DNA of 39,998 bases from Candidatus Acidiferrales bacterium (GTDB taxonomy: Bacteria > Acidobacteriota > Terriglobia > Acidiferrales > UBA7541): positions 1-39,998 of the forward strand of contig JANWJR010000055.1 of NCBI GenBank assembly GCA_025451835.1, in the 5' to 3' direction. Under the pieces are notes generated by a model that saw only the letters and a list, made by a program, of their open reading frames with translations, made no database searches and was not told where the DNA came from. This document shows, in pieces, positions 31,306 through 39,998 of the stretch (positions within the stretch are counted from its first letter, which is position 1; each line of letters starts with the position of its first letter). The translations under genes were made by a program, and so were the position numbers.

Positions 31306-31688
31306 GCAGGAACGCGGCTGATTGTGGTGTCTACTTCTTGAGAAGCGAGGTCAAGAAATCGGAAGCCAGAGCATCCATTCGTTCGATTATTTCGTATACA
31401 CCAACGACGAAACCTGTTGCCCGCTTGATTTCTTCAACGCAGATTGCGTAACAAGTGTTTAACATGACTTCCAGATCGTACTCATTGCTCCAGCTATTCA
31501 GCAAGGAAGTTCCCGGCGGACTTGCGCAAACAGAAACACCGGCTTTCCGGGTGCTTTGACTGCAGCCGGTGAAAATTGATCCGAAGAGGCTACAATCGGC
31601 GCTCCAAATGGGTGTCGCCCGGGTAGAATCGAAGTTCGGAATCGGTGAGACCGGCGAGCGCCTTGGTTTAGGGGCAAAGAGGGGCACG

Positions 31689-32174
31689 ATGATGGTTAGG
31701 GAAGTGCATCCCCAGGTGGTTCGCAAAGACGAAGGACCGGCAAGGTGGTTTCTGAACACGCTTACATTCGTCAAGGCCACTGCCGAAACCACGCGCGGCG
31801 CCTTCGGACTGATCGACCAATTGATCCCGGCTGGGTTCGCCACGCCGTATCACTTGCATCACGCCGAAGATGAGGCGTTTTATATACTCGAAGGTGAAGC
31901 AACTTTTATCTCCAACGGCAAAAAGGTGAAGGTTGGCCCAGGAGCGTACGTCTTCGGACCGCGCGAGGTCCCACATGGCTTTCGAATCGAAGGAGCAGCA
32001 CCGGCAAGAATGCTCGTGCTTACCACCCCGGGCGGCTTCGAAGGTTTCGTCGTGGACATGAGCGAACCTGCCACGGAACTGGCCCTTCCGCAACCGACTG
32101 CGCCCAACATGCAGAAACTGGTGGCGCTGGCCGCCCGATACAACATCGAGATTCTTGGGCCGCTCCCCGAATAG
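31689..32174 (+). CDS. Cupin domain-containing protein
   Basis: Cupin motif PYHLHHAEDEAFYILEGEATFISNGKKVKVGPGAYVFGPREVPHGFRI; GAGGGG RBS before ATG at 31689 suggests this start over 31569. Confidence 0.85.
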   Translation: MMVREVHPQVVRKDEGPARWFLNTLTFVKATAETTRGAFGLIDQLIPAGFATPYHLHHAEDEAFYILEGEATFISNGKKVKVGPGAYVFGPREVPHGFRIEGAAPARMLVLTTPGGFEGFVVDMSEPATELALPQPTAPNMQKLVALAARYNIEILGPLPE

Positions 32175-32223
32175 GGGAAAGCGGTCGTGGTCTGCCTCAG
32201 CAAGGCAGGCGATACCCATTGCG

Positions 32224-32252
32224 TTGACCACTCTGCGGGCGTCGCCTAGAAT
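32224..32252 (+). promoter_or_regulatory. Sigma70-like promoter upstream of ffh (TTGACC-N17-TAGAAT)
   Basis: Read directly, 17-bp spacer; -10 lies only 14 nt from the ffh ATG. Confidence 0.6.
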
Positions 32253-32266
32253 AACGAACATTAACC

Positions 32267-33607
32267 ATGTTTGAGACACTCACAGAAAAGCTGCAGCGCG
32301 CGTTCAAGAATCTCCGCGGGCAGGGGAAGCTGTCGGAAGAGCACCTCGACGCGGCTCTCGCCGAGATTCGCGAATCGCTGCTCGATGCCGACGTTAATCT
32401 CGGCGTGGCGGACGAATTTATCGCGCACGTTCGCGAAAAGGCGCTCGGCTCGGAAGTCCTCCTGCAACTCTCGCCCGACCAACAAGTGGTGAAGATCGTT
32501 CGCGACGAGCTTGCGGAGCTGCTCGGCCGCGAGGCCAAGCCGCAATTCGGATCACGGCCGCCCTCGGTATGGCTGATCGTTGGTCTGCAAGGCTCCGGCA
32601 AGACCACTTCCACCGGCAAACTTGGCAAATGGCTTTCCGAACACGGCCACCGGCCAATTGTGGTTTCGACGGACGTCTACCGCCCGGCTGCGCGGGAGCA
32701 GTTGGCACAGGTCGCCAAAGCGACGAATACACCGCTGTGGCCCGGCACGGGAACGGACAAGCCGCTTGAAATCGTGCGCGGCGCAATGCGCGAGGCAAAA
32801 CTTTCCGCGTACGACGTGATTCTCGTCGATACCGCCGGCCGCCTGCACATTGACGACGAATTGATGAACGAGCTCTCCGCGCTCAAGCGCGAGCTGAATC
32901 CTTCCGAGCTTCTCTTCGTTGCCGACGCGATGATTGGTCAGGACGCGGTTCGCTCAGCCGGCGAGTTTCACAAGAGGCTCGGCGTCACGGGCGTGATCCT
33001 CACGAAATTGGATGGCGACGCTCGCGGCGGCGCGGCGCTTTCGATCCGAAAAGTTACGGGCGCGCCGGTGAAATTCGTCGGCGTCGGCGAAAAATACGAC
33101 GCGCTCGAGCCGTTTTTCCCCGACCGCATTGTGGGCCGCATTCTGGGCATGGGCGACGTGCTCGGCCTGATCGAAAAAGCGGAAAAAACAATTGACGCCA
33201 AGCAGGCGCGCGAACTCGAGCGCAAAATGCGCGAGGATGATTTCACGCTCGAGGATTTCCGCGACCAGTTGCGCCAAATTCGCAAAATGGGTTCGATCGA
33301 GCAGTTGATGGGCATGCTGCCGAAAATTGGGCCGTTCGCGAAGCTTCCGAAAGACGCGCAGGTGGATGAGGGACAATTGAAATCGATCGAAGCCATTATC
33401 AATTCGATGACGGCGCGCGAACGCGAAAACCACAACTTGATCGACGGCAAGCGCCGCAAGCGCATCGCCACCGGCAGCGGCACGTCCGTGCAGGAAGTAA
33501 ACCAGGTCCTGAAGCAGTACAACGATATGCGGCGGATGATGAAGCAGTACGGCGCATTCGCGCGCGGCAAGATGCGCGGGATCGGCAAGCTTGCCGGATT
33601 GAAATAG
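32267..33607 (+). CDS. ffh: Signal recognition particle protein Ffh
   Basis: GLQGSGKTTSTGKLGKWL, DVYRPAAREQL, DTAGRLHIDDELMNEL, TKLDGDARGGAALS; M-domain at the C-terminus. Confidence 0.98.
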   Translation: MFETLTEKLQRAFKNLRGQGKLSEEHLDAALAEIRESLLDADVNLGVADEFIAHVREKALGSEVLLQLSPDQQVVKIVRDELAELLGREAKPQFGSRPPSVWLIVGLQGSGKTTSTGKLGKWLSEHGHRPIVVSTDVYRPAAREQLAQVAKATNTPLWPGTGTDKPLEIVRGAMREAKLSAYDVILVDTAGRLHIDDELMNELSALKRELNPSELLFVADAMIGQDAVRSAGEFHKRLGVTGVILTKLDGDARGGAALSIRKVTGAPVKFVGVGEKYDALEPFFPDRIVGRILGMGDVLGLIEKAEKTIDAKQARELERKMREDDFTLEDFRDQLRQIRKMGSIEQLMGMLPKIGPFAKLPKDAQVDEGQLKSIEAIINSMTARERENHNLIDGKRRKRIATGSGTSVQEVNQVLKQYNDMRRMMKQYGAFARGKMRGIGKLAGLK

Positions 33608-33615
33608 GAGCGTCT

Positions 33616-34083
33616 GTGCCAATCACTGCTAAAAGCACGCTCAATGACATTCGGGGAATCGCCGCGAGCGGGAACGATCGCCCCGAAAAGGCCAGGCGCC
33701 TTGCCGAACTCATCCAGAAACTTGGGGAGTACCGCTGGGTCGGCGTGTACGATGTTGGCGTGGAACTCGTGTCCATTATCGGGTGGATCGGACTAGGCGC
33801 TCCGCAGTTCCCGGCATTTTCCGTGGAGCAGGGACTCACTGGTGCTGCGATCAAGGAAAAGAAAACCGTGATCGCGGGTGATGTACGAAGCGATCCACGC
33901 TACCTGACGGCGTTTGACAACACGCAATCGGAAATCATCGTTCCGGTGCTGGCGCCCGGTGGCGGACGGGTGATTGGAACGGTTGACGTCGAAAGCGAGC
34001 GTACGAATGCCTTTTCAGTTCGCGACCAGCAGATGATCGAGCAGTGCGCCGAGGCTGCTTTGCCCCTTTGGCTCCTTCGCTGA
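33616..34083 (+). CDS. GAF domain-containing protein
   Basis: GTG start; GAF-like VGVYDVGVELVSIIGWIG...GLTGAAIKEKKTVIAGDVRSDPRYLTAFDNTQSEIIVPVLAPGGGRVIGTVDVESERTNAFSVRDQQMIEQ. Confidence 0.85.
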   Translation: MPITAKSTLNDIRGIAASGNDRPEKARRLAELIQKLGEYRWVGVYDVGVELVSIIGWIGLGAPQFPAFSVEQGLTGAAIKEKKTVIAGDVRSDPRYLTAFDNTQSEIIVPVLAPGGGRVIGTVDVESERTNAFSVRDQQMIEQCAEAALPLWLLR

Positions 34084-34166
34084 AGGCGGCGTTCCGACAG
34101 TTTGGGATAGGTGAAAGCGCGGCCTTTCGCTATAATAGCTTGATTTGACTTAGGAGGATTTACGCT

Positions 34167-34406
34167 GTGCTAACGATTCGCCTTGCCCGTATTGGCAAGA
34201 AGAAGCACCCATTCTACCGCGTGGTGGTCACCGAAAAGACCCGCCCCCGGAATGGCCGGTTCGTCGAGATCGTCGGGACGTACGACCCGCTGAAGAAGCC
34301 CGCGGCCATCACGCTGAAGCACGACCGCGTGCAGTATTGGATCGGTAAAGGCGCTCAGCCGAGCGATACCGTCCGAAGCTTCCTGCGCAACCATAAACCT
34401 GCTTAA
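34167..34406 (+). CDS. rpsP: 30S ribosomal protein S16
   Basis: [53 protein letters not shown] start. Confidence 0.97.
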   Translation: MLTIRLARIGKKKHPFYRVVVTEKTRPRNGRFVEIVGTYDPLKKPAAITLKHDRVQYWIGKGAQPSDTVRSFLRNHKPA

Positions 34407-34495
34407 GGCGTCTCACCCTCAGGGCGGTTATCGAAATAGCTCGGGTACAAACTCCCGTGCATGCGATTGAACTCGGCTTGTTTTGGGGGTGCGCC

Positions 34496-34726
34496 ATGAA
34501 AGCTCTTGTGGAAGATATCGCGAAGGCTCTTGTTGATCATCCGGAACAGGTGCAGGTGAACTCCGTGGAAGGCGAGCAAGTGACCGTGCTCGAACTGCGC
34601 GTTCACCCGGAAGATCTTGGCAAAGTGATCGGGCGGCAAGGGCGGACGGCAAAATCCATTCGCACGCTGCTCGGCGCCGCCGGGATGAAATTGAAGAAGC
34701 GTTACACGCTGGAAATCCTCGAGTAG
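34496..34726 (+). CDS. khpA: KH domain RNA-binding protein (KhpA)
   Basis: [59 protein letters not shown]; start moved to ATG 34496; between rpsP and rimM. Confidence 0.92.
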   Translation: MKALVEDIAKALVDHPEQVQVNSVEGEQVTVLELRVHPEDLGKVIGRQGRTAKSIRTLLGAAGMKLKKRYTLEILE

Positions 34727-35280
34727 TGGCCACGCCAAAACCGGCGAGAGCGACACTGGCGCGAGTGCTGCGTCCGCATGGACGCCGCGGCGAAGTGGCT
34801 GCCGAAATCCTCACCGACTTTCCTGAACGGCTCACAAAACTTACCTCCATTGAATTGTGGGATGGAAGATCCGAGCCCCGGCACGCCCGGGTTCGCTCGT
34901 GCTGGCTTTCGCATAGCCGGGGCGGCCAGGCAATTTTTCATTTTGAAGGCTCGAATTCGATTTCCGACGCGGAAAAACTGGTGGGGCTGGAAGTGCAGAT
35001 TCCACTTTCACAACGCGTGCCGCTTCCCTCGGGGAGTTACTACGTAACGGACCTGATCGGCTGTCAGGTGCGCGAGCGCGGCGGGGCAAGCCTGGGGCGC
35101 GTTTCCGACGTGCAGATCACCGGTGAAGCTGTAGCGGGAACGCCGATCCTGGTTGTGGGCACGGAGCAGGGGGAGTTGCTAGTCCCACTTGCGGCGGAGA
35201 TTTGCGTGAGCGTAGACCTTGCCGCCCAAAGCATCGAAGTCATTCTTCCGGAAGGTCTCCGCGATTTGAACCGCGAATAA
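34726..35280 (+). CDS. rimM: Ribosome maturation factor RimM
   Basis: RVLRPHGRRGEVAAEILTDFPERL...; PRC-barrel-like C-terminal half; GTG start overlaps the khpA stop. Confidence 0.92.
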   Translation: MATPKPARATLARVLRPHGRRGEVAAEILTDFPERLTKLTSIELWDGRSEPRHARVRSCWLSHSRGGQAIFHFEGSNSISDAEKLVGLEVQIPLSQRVPLPSGSYYVTDLIGCQVRERGGASLGRVSDVQITGEAVAGTPILVVGTEQGELLVPLAAEICVSVDLAAQSIEVILPEGLRDLNRE

Positions 35281-35349
35281 CAGGGCTTTCATCGTCTCTC
35301 GAGCCGCGGAATGGCAACACAAACAGAGACTTTGCGGTACGATTGCGCG

Positions 35350-36201
35350 ATGCGATTTGACGTCATCACGATTTTTCCCGATTTTTTCGCCGGTCCGCTC
35401 GATTACGGAATCGTGAGACGCGCACGCGAGGCGCGGCTGATCGAGACGCACATTCACGATCTGCGCAGTTTCACCCACGACCGGCATCGCACGGTGGACG
35501 ACCGTCCATTCGGGGGCGGCGAGGGAATGGTGCTGAAGCCGGAGCCGCTATTTGACGCGGTCGAATCGCTCGTTGGCGCGGCAGAGGCACGCGATTCTTC
35601 CACGACGGCAGTCGTGCTGCTTTCCGCGGCGGGCACGCTATTTCGGCAGGAGGCGGCGCGACGATTCGCGAAGCTTGAACGAGTTGTGCTGCTTTGCGGG
35701 CGCTACGAAGGAGTGGACGAGCGCGTGGCAGAACACCTTGCGACCGATGAAATCTCGATCGGCGATTTCGTGCTCTCGGGCGGTGAACTGGCTGCGGCCA
35801 TGGTGATTGACGCGGTGACGAGGCTGATTCCCGGCGCTCTCGGCAATGAAGATTCCACGGTGAACGAATCCTTCAGCGAGCCCGAAATCACGCCGGAGGG
35901 GGCACGGCATGGCGCGCCCCTACGAAGTGCAAAGACAAATCTGGGGGATGCAAACACTGACCTGGGACTGGCGGTTCAAGGATCACTAGCCACTGGTCAC
36001 CATCCACTCGTCAGCGATCGTGGCATCCTCGACTACCCACATTACACGCGACCGGCGTCATATCGCGGCTGGAACGTGCCCGAAATTCTGATGAACGGCA
36101 ACCACGAGGAAATTCGACGCTGGCGCCGCAAGAAAGCGGTCGAGAAGACGTCGCGCAACCGCCCGGAACTCCTTACGTCGGCGACGCCCGAGCAGCCATA
36201 G
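35350..36201 (+). CDS. trmD: tRNA (guanosine(37)-N1)-methyltransferase TrmD, with an unusual linker insertion
   Basis: MRFDVITIFPDFFAGPLDYGIVRRA, RPFGGGEGMVLKPEPL, LLCGRYEGVDERV, DEISIGDFVLSGGELAAAMVIDAVTRLIPGALGNEDS, DYPHYTRPASYRGWNVPEILMNGNHEEIRRWRR. Confidence 0.95.
   Translation: MRFDVITIFPDFFAGPLDYGIVRRAREARLIETHIHDLRSFTHDRHRTVDDRPFGGGEGMVLKPEPLFDAVESLVGAAEARDSSTTAVVLLSAAGTLFRQEAARRFAKLERVVLLCGRYEGVDERVAEHLATDEISIGDFVLSGGELAAAMVIDAVTRLIPGALGNEDSTVNESFSEPEITPEGARHGAPLRSAKTNLGDANTDLGLAVQGSLATGHHPLVSDRGILDYPHYTRPASYRGWNVPEILMNGNHEEIRRWRRKKAVEKTSRNRPELLTSATPEQP
35900..35919. repeat. Variant copy of the 20-nt palindrome inside trmD (GGGCACGGCATGGCGCGCCC)
   Basis: 18/20 identity to GGGCACGGCATGCCGTGCCC, also followed by CCTA. 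Confidence 0.75.
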
Positions 36202-36318
36202 CCGCCTGGATGTTTCCGGCTCAATTTCATGTAGGCAGATAGGCCGAAATTCACTATAATTGGCGATTGTCTGTAGTGTGCTGGCCCCACCTGAGCGGGT
36301 CTGCCGGGAAAAACAGTC

Positions 36319-36699
36319 ATGAAGCCGATAATTGCCAAGGCCCAGGAATCCCAAATTCGCAAAGATCACCCCGCATTTCGCCCGGGCGACACGATTCGCG
36401 TCAACGTCCGGTTGAAGGAAGGCGAGGGCGATAAGGAGCGCATTCAGCCATTCGAGGGCGTGGTGATGAGCCGCCGGGGCGAGCTTCTTGGCGAGAGCTT
36501 TACGGTTCGGCGCGTGAGCTTCGGGATTGGCGTCGAGCGCATTTTCCCCGTGCATTCCCCGATGATCGGATCGATTCAAGTGGTACGCCAGGGCCGCGTT
36601 CGCCGCGCCAAGCTGAATTATCTGCGCCATCGCAAAGGCAAGGCCGCGCGCATCAAACGCGCCGAGAAATTTGAACCTGTGGGCGCGTCCGCGAACTAG
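36319..36699 (+). CDS. rplS: 50S ribosomal protein L19
   Basis: [87 protein letters not shown]. Confidence 0.97.
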   Translation: MKPIIAKAQESQIRKDHPAFRPGDTIRVNVRLKEGEGDKERIQPFEGVVMSRRGELLGESFTVRRVSFGIGVERIFPVHSPMIGSIQVVRQGRVRRAKLNYLRHRKGKAARIKRAEKFEPVGASAN

Positions 36700-36876
36700 C
36701 CGCAAACCCGCGCGCCGTGACTTCCTGGAAGTGCACAATCTCTCTGCGAGAAGCGGGCGCAGCAACGAGCGCCCCTGCAAAACCCTCCGAGGGCGGCTGT
36801 ATCTCCGTTGTGATTGCTAGCCGTTTCAAATCTGCGAACAGTAATTGCATGAGGAGGCCGCGTCGCGACGGCGCGT

Positions 36877-37575
36877 GTGCTAAAATCCGCGCCGATGGGA
36901 CGTCTTTGTTGTGCGCGGTACGAACGCGAAGCCCGCCAGCGGGGCTGGCAGCGCATCGCGGGACTCGATGAAGCGGGACGCGGATCGCTGTTTGGCCCGG
37001 TGGTCGCCGGAGCGGTGATTTTGAATCCGCGCCGCCGGATCGTCGGCCTCGACGATTCGAAAAAACTGGTCCCCGAGCGACGGCGCGAGCTGGCCCAACG
37101 AATTCACGAACACGCACTGGCATGGGCCGTGGCGGAAATAGACGCTGCTCGCATTGACGCCTGGAATATCTACCAGGCTAGCCGGCACGCGATGATGGCT
37201 GCCGTTTCGCAATTGAATCCTCTTCCGGACTATCTCCTGCTGGACGCGATCGAAATCGATCTTCCAATCGAGCAGAAAGCGCTGATTCACGGCGACGCGC
37301 GATCCGTTTCCATCGCAGCAGCTTCGATTCTCGCGAAAACCGAACGCGACCGGCGGATGGAAGAGTACGACGAGCTCTACCCGCAATACGGCCTCGCACA
37401 ACATAAGGGATACAGCACGCCCGAGCATCTCGAAGCTCTGCGGATACATGGACCGTCGCCGCTGCACCGGTTCTCGTATGCGCCGGTGCGGGAGGCGCGC
37501 TGCTGGGCGTCTGGAGCCACGCAGAACCCGCTTCCGCTGCCCATTGAGCCGGTTCCCGCTGGTACCGAGCCGTAA
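36877..37575 (+). CDS. rnhB: Ribonuclease HII
   Basis: IAGLDEAGRGSLFGPVVAGAVIL, DDSKKLVPERRREL, SIAAASILAKTERDRRMEEYDELYPQYGLAQHKGYSTPEH; exact start uncertain. Confidence 0.94.
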   Translation: MLKSAPMGRLCCARYEREARQRGWQRIAGLDEAGRGSLFGPVVAGAVILNPRRRIVGLDDSKKLVPERRRELAQRIHEHALAWAVAEIDAARIDAWNIYQASRHAMMAAVSQLNPLPDYLLLDAIEIDLPIEQKALIHGDARSVSIAAASILAKTERDRRMEEYDELYPQYGLAQHKGYSTPEHLEALRIHGPSPLHRFSYAPVREARCWASGATQNPLPLPIEPVPAGTEP

Positions 37576-37636
37576 CCCAAACAGTACGCCGGCTTCGCAC
37601 TGTTATCGCCTTCATAACCTTGCCTGACGCGCTTCG

Positions 37637-37666
37637 TTGACCCTTGTTTTTACCGCGTGCTAGCCT
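37637..37666 (+). promoter_or_regulatory. Candidate promoter TTGACC-N18-TAGCCT upstream of the TPR gene
   Basis: Read directly; about 70 nt upstream of the ATG at 37738. Confidence 0.4.
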
Positions 37667-37737
37667 GAAGCACTGAGCTGAGGCTGCGGCCCAGCCACGC
37701 CGCGCGGAACCAGCCCCGGGGGCAGACGAGATCGTAC

Positions 37738-39998
37738 ATGGCGTTCAATAAAAGCAAAGCGCTCGAGAACGCGCTGAAATTCCTCAACCAGGGGAAGACG
37801 CCCCAGGCCATCGCGGAATACCAGCAAATTCTTCGCAACGATCCCAAAGACCAAGCCACCCTGATGACGGTTGGCGATCTGTACGCTCGTCAGGGCGACA
37901 TGTCGCATGCCGTCGAATACTTCGAGCGGCTCGCGCAGGTTTACCTCAGCGATGGCTTCAACAGCAAAGCCATCGCCATATACAAAAAGATTGCCAAGCT
38001 CGCGCCGAACGAGCTGGCGCCGCTCGAGCGGCTCGCCGATTTGTACGTTCAGCAAGGCGTGTTGAGCGAAGCGCGGCCGCTATTCCTGCAAATCGCAGAA
38101 GCGCAAATAAAAGCGAATCACGCGACCAAGGCAGTGGAAGTTCTCCACCGCCTCCTCGATGTGGAACCCGAGAACCTGCGCGTGCAGATGCGACTGGCCG
38201 AGCTTTACAACGTGATGGGCCAGAAGAAGGAAGCGGCGGAAACATATCTGGCATACGCGCAACGATTGTTCGATCGCGGCGAAACCGAAGATTCAGAAAA
38301 ACTGATCGATCGCGCGCTGGGTGTGGATCCTGCCAACGCGCCGGCGCACTTTCTGAAGGCCAAGACCTTAAGCGCAAACAATAAGCCCGCTGAGGCCATC
38401 GCGACGCTCGCGCGCCATCCCGAAGCGGAAACCGGCGGCGAAGTCACCAACCTATTGGTCGATTTCGAACTGCAGGCAGGACACATCGAGCAAGCCGCGG
38501 ATCGCGCGCGCCGGCAATTGGCTCGGGGACAAGAACACTTTGGCCTGCTTTATCACATCGCGGAAAGCCTGATTCAAAGCCGCCGCGCGGATGAGGCGGT
38601 TGCCCTGCTCGGCGAACTTCGCGGCCCGATGATCGAGGCAGGTGAACAAGACAAGTTTCTCAAGTCTCTGACGAGCGCTACCGAAGCACTCCCGGGCCGC
38701 ACGGAACCGCTCGAAATGCTTGTCGATTTCTGCCGGACCACCAGCGATCCGTTCCCGTTGAACGCGGCACTGGGCCAGCTTTCCGACGCCTACGCCGGAG
38801 CCGGAAATTACGAGCAAGCGGAACAACTTCTCGAGGAGCTGGTTGAGCGCAACAAGAACGACGAACGTGTTGCGGAGCGGCTCAATCAATTCAGAGCGCA
38901 TCACGGCCACGGCGGCGCGCCGGAATCGGGCTCGGCTGAGGCGGAAGAGGCCGTCGCAGCAGAACCTGAGGAACAGCCGCCTGTTGAGGAAGCCGCGATC
39001 GCTCCGCCGGCCGTTACCGAAGAACAATACGACGAAGAGACGCAACACTACATTGCTCAAGCTCTCACCGACGTCGATCTGTTCTCAAGCTACGGGCTGA
39101 CGCAAAAAGCCACGCACCTTCTCGAAACCGTCCTCGAACGCGCGCCACGGCATACGCCCACCTTGGAGCGATTGCTCGATATGTATCTTGGCGCCGGGAA
39201 CGAGCGCCGCACGGCAGAATTAGCTGCGGTATTGGAACAAATTCACCGCGAACGCAACGACTATCAGAATGCCGACCGGTTCAGTGAGCTCCGCCAGCGA
39301 TTTCAGAGAGCGGCGGGAATTACGGAAGAGGAACTACCGCCTGCGCCTCCGGCCGCGTCGGTTACGGTGCCGCAGCCACAGCCTGAAGCGCGAGCCTCGG
39401 CGGAGGTTGCGGTTGAGACGCCTCCGCCCTTCGAGATCGCTTCATCCTCGCCGGAGCCTTCTCCAGCTCCCGTGGGCGCAGCGCCGGTCGAGTTTGAAGT
39501 TCCACTGGCTGAGCCGGCCTCCGAAGAGATCAAGGAACCGCTCGCAACGGCTCCTCCCGAACCCGCGCAATCGGAACCGGTTCTTGCAGGCGAGGAAGTA
39601 GACCTTTCGGACGAATGGGATGCGATTTCTCAGGAGACCGCCGAATCGCCCACGGAAGCCTCAACGAACGAGCCTGAGCCTGCACCCGAATCAGCGCCCG
39701 AACCCGTCGCAGCAGCTTTTCCCGAGGCTCATCCCGAACTCGAAGCGATCTTCCTCGATGCCGCGAAGCAGACCCCCGAGACGAATGTCCCTATCGCCGA
39801 GGAGCCTGCGGCCCAGGAACCCTCCACCGCGCCGGAAGAAGTTGCAGAATCCACGCTGCCTGAAGAGCCTGCACAAGAAGAAGTTCCGGCGGAAATTCCA
39901 AACGAACCCGCATTTGAAATCGTAGAAGAGCCCGCAGCGGAGGAAGCATTAGCCCACAGCAACGAGTTTGAACTGGAGCTTACGCCCGAGCCTTCCCC
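37738..39998 (+). CDS. Large tetratricopeptide-repeat protein with Pro/Glu-rich C-terminal region, truncated by the window edge
   Basis: Continuous reading frame MAFNKSKALENALKFLNQGKTPQAIAEYQQILRNDPKDQATLMTVGDLYARQGDMSHAVEYFERLAQVY... to the last base; missing from the ORF track because it has no stop in the window. Confidence 0.9.
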   Translation, partial: MAFNKSKALENALKFLNQGKTPQAIAEYQQILRNDPKDQATLMTVGDLYARQGDMSHAVEYFERLAQVYLSDGFNSKAIAIYKKIAKLAPNELAPLERLADLYVQQGVLSEARPLFLQIAEAQIKANHATKAVEVLHRLLDVEPENLRVQMRLAELYNVMGQKKEAAETYLAYAQRLFDRGETEDSEKLIDRALGVDPANAPAHFLKAKTLSANNKPAEAIATLARHPEAETGGEVTNLLVDFELQAGHIEQAADRARRQLARGQEHFGLLYHIAESLIQSRRADEAVALLGELRGPMIEAGEQDKFLKSLTSATEALPGRTEPLEMLVDFCRTTSDPFPLNAALGQLSDAYAGAGNYEQAEQLLEELVERNKNDERVAERLNQFRAHHGHGGAPESGSAEAEEAVAAEPEEQPPVEEAAIAPPAVTEEQYDEETQHYIAQALTDVDLFSSYGLTQKATHLLETVLERAPRHTPTLERLLDMYLGAGNERRTAELAAVLEQIHRERNDYQNADRFSELRQRFQRAAGITEEELPPAPPAASVTVPQPQPEARASAEVAVETPPPFEIASSSPEPSPAPVGAAPVEFEVPLAEPASEEIKEPLATAPPEPAQSEPVLAGEEVDLSDEWDAISQETAESPTEASTNEPEPAPESAPEPVAAAFPEAHPELEAIFLDAAKQTPETNVPIAEEPAAQEPSTAPEEVAESTLPEEPAQEEVPAEIPNEPAFEIVEEPAAEEALAHSNEFELELTPEPS

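Noticed and set aside
31331-31843. 170-aa minus-strand ORF overlapping the cupin gene
   Set aside because: Most of it is antisense to the cupin CDS. Only the C-terminal ~50 residues (31331-31480) look protein-like and I could not assign a family.

Overview
This is a GC-rich bacterial chromosomal window, probably Acidobacteria-like judging from gene content and order; that assignment is inference. It is dominated by housekeeping genes. The minus strand carries the replication cluster dnaA-dnaN-gyrB-gyrA, with DnaA-box-like sites on both sides of dnaA. It also carries a CzcCBA/Cus-type metal efflux operon, a YmdB-type phosphodiesterase with a strong 6S RNA candidate upstream, and an infC-rpmI-rplT-pheS-(methyltransferase)-pheT-zapA cluster. 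The plus strand carries an ACP/fatty-acyl-AMP-ligase/PlsC fusion, a VWFA-domain protein, hicB with a degenerate hicA, a cupin protein, ffh-GAF-rpsP-khpA-rimM-trmD-rplS-rnhB, and a large TPR protein running off the right edge. I found no CRISPR array, phage, transposase or recognisable defence island. The most interesting items are: (i) the three-domain ACP-FAAL-PlsC fusion; (ii) an approximately 47-aa in-frame insertion in TrmD containing a variant of a palindromic repeat found elsewhere in the window; (iii) infC apparently starting at AUC; (iv) an unlisted 6S RNA candidate; (v) a possible bipartite oriC around dnaA; (vi) decayed hicA and cytochrome c remnants; (vii) REP-like palindromes in three intergenic gaps of the infC-pheT cluster. 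All calls come from reading the sequence and the supplied translations; no searches were run.
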